Source: Hyphomicrobiales bacterium
GTDB taxonomy: Bacteria > Pseudomonadota > Alphaproteobacteria > Rhizobiales > UBA4765
Direction of reading: 5' to 3'
Assembly: GCA_027487195.1 (NCBI GenBank)
Contig: JAIYEB010000117.1
Location: 1 to 5,523, forward strand
DNA: 5,523 bases
The notes under the pieces are model-generated. The model was not told the origin of the DNA, did no database searches, and saw only the letters and a program-made list of their open reading frames with translations. Made by a program: the position numbers and the translations under genes. This document shows positions 4,584-5,523 of the stretch, piece after piece. Position 1 is the first letter of the stretch. The number at the start of each line of letters is the position of its first letter.

Positions 4584-5523
4584 TCAGCCACCCCCCAGAA
4601 CATTCGTCACAGCCTCCGCCAGCGCTTCCAGCGACAGTGGTTCAAAGCGGAAGACGACGCGGTGCGTGCCTGCTGGCACTTCAACGCCGCGGAAGATCAA
4701 ATTGGCTTTGAGAAGCGGGACACGCCGACCGTCAATCTCGGCCACCCACCCCGGGTACCAGAGATCATGCAGAACAAGAACGCCACCTGTGGCACTGGAG
4801 GCCGAGACCTCGACGCGGTTCGCGCCATATCTCACGATCGAAGCCTCGCCTCGCGCAGCTTCTTCCGGATAGGTCGCCTGCAAGGGGGTAGCAGCGTCGA
4901 CCAGCGCCACACGAGAGGAATCGAAGTTCGGGATGGAATGCGCTTCAATCATGGCATCTGAATCGACCAGGCGCATATGGGTTGCCATCACGACACGCGG
5001 GGTTGCCGGCGGCAACAGGTAGACCCAGACCTTGGGGCCTTCGAGAAGCGGCGTTGCCTCAAAGGGCGGCACATGTGCCGGAAGTCGCGAGATCGGGCGA
5101 TCAAACACCACAATTTCAATGCCCAGAAGCCGGGCCATCATGGAGTGGTAGCCGCGGAACGTACGCGGAAATCGCCTGAGATTGATGTCGCCGGCATTTT
5201 CGCCGGGCCCAATCGCGCGCTGATAGGCATCGAGGCGCAGCGGATTGTAGCTCACCGTGTCTTCAATCCCGTGGGCCATCGCAGCATTCATCCACGGGCC
5301 AGGCAGGCCGACAATCTCGACGCGGGGCCGGCGTCCATCGCGGGTCAGGTTGCGCAGCGCGTGCGTCACGGCATCGATCACCGCGCGCTCATCAGGGGCC
5401 GGCGCTTCCAGAACGGCGTAGCGGGCACGGGGCTCGGCGTTGACCATCGAGGCACCGTTGCGCCAGGCCAATTCACCAGCCGTCAGCGCAAGGCCGATAC
5501 CGACCAGCGCAATACGCGCCCGC
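4584..5523 (-). CDS. YfhO-like bacterial membrane protein (C-terminal part, 5' end outside window)
   Basis: The open frame continues to the window edge without a stop, so 312 residues of a longer protein are seen and the real start lies beyond position 5523. The first visible residues form a hydrophobic segment (ARIALVGIGLALTAGELAW), probably the last membrane helix of a multi-pass GT-C-like membrane part. The remainder is a largely soluble, presumably periplasmic domain with YNPLRLDAY (about residues 92-100 of the visible part), RTFRGYHSMMARLLGIEIVVFD and, near the end, HDLWYPGWVAEIDG followed by KANLIFRGVEVPAGTH and VVFRFEP. That last set closely resembles the YfhO-family C-terminus, where DxYYPGW is followed by xANxxFRxxxVPxGxH. 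YfhO proteins are linked to glycosylation of lipoteichoic acid in Gram-positives; in proteobacteria the role is mostly unassigned. After FRFEP only 17 residues remain and no closing membrane helix follows, unlike many YfhO proteins. The stop abuts the leuD stop. It has no evident functional link to its neighbours. Confidence 0.8.
   Translation of the reverse strand, partial: RARIALVGIGLALTAGELAWRNGASMVNAEPRARYAVLEAPAPDERAVIDAVTHALRNLTRDGRRPRVEIVGLPGPWMNAAMAHGIEDTVSYNPLRLDAYQRAIGPGENAGDINLRRFPRTFRGYHSMMARLLGIEIVVFDRPISRLPAHVPPFEATPLLEGPKVWVYLLPPATPRVVMATHMRLVDSDAMIEAHSIPNFDSSRVALVDAATPLQATYPEEAARGEASIVRYGANRVEVSASSATGGVLVLHDLWYPGWVAEIDGRRVPLLKANLIFRGVEVPAGTHRVVFRFEPLSLEALAEAVTNVLGGG

Noticed and set aside
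4982..5179. Short plus-strand open frames inside the YfhO-like gene
   Set aside because: No ribosome binding site or family likeness was seen, and the minus-strand frame is continuous and shows clear YfhO-type motifs.
1..5523. tRNA, rRNA, CRISPR arrays, insertion-sequence ends or attachment sites
   Set aside because: No cloverleaf, regularly spaced repeats, transposase-like protein or terminal inverted repeats were seen on reading both strands.

Overview
The window looks like chromosomal DNA from a GC-rich alphaproteobacterium, probably of the Rhizobiales/Bradyrhizobium-like type. This is inferred from codon usage, the Tat-type signal on the binding protein, and the flavour of the LeuC, LeuD and YfhO-like proteins. 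No RNA genes, insertion sequences, CRISPR arrays or phage genes are visible. Coding density is very high: the only non-coding stretch over 20 bases is the 141-base divergent gap at 2440-2580.

Left half (1-2439, minus strand): three genes of a branched-chain amino-acid type (HAAT/Liv) ABC importer, in the order binding protein (livK-like), permease livH, permease livM (cut by the window edge). livK and livH are 14 bases apart, and livH and livM overlap by 4 bases (ATGA). The ATPase genes (livG, livF) are not in view and would be expected beyond position 1.

Right half (2581-4583, plus strand): leuC and leuD, the large and small subunits of a 3-isopropylmalate dehydratase-type hydro-lyase, also overlapping by ATGA. 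All three iron-sulfur cysteines are present in LeuC. Several positions near the substrate site differ from the textbook leucine-pathway enzyme: HEGSHHAF instead of HEVTSPQAF in LeuC, and GSGSSREAA instead of GCGSSREHA in LeuD. leuA and leuB are not adjacent. This looks like a second ('LeuC2/LeuD2') paralogue that may act on another 2- or 3-hydroxy acid. Its divergent arrangement with a solute importer suggests, but does not prove, a shared uptake-and-conversion function.

Far right (4584-5523, minus strand): the C-terminal part of a YfhO-like membrane protein, converging on leuD with no intergenic base between the two stop codons (TGA|TCA).

The most interesting points are the variant LeuCD enzyme beside the transporter, the compact divergent control region with a T-N11-A dyad, a small hairpin and a cysteine-rich mini-ORF, and the palindrome-rich stop-to-stop junction. 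None of these is proven to be a new system.
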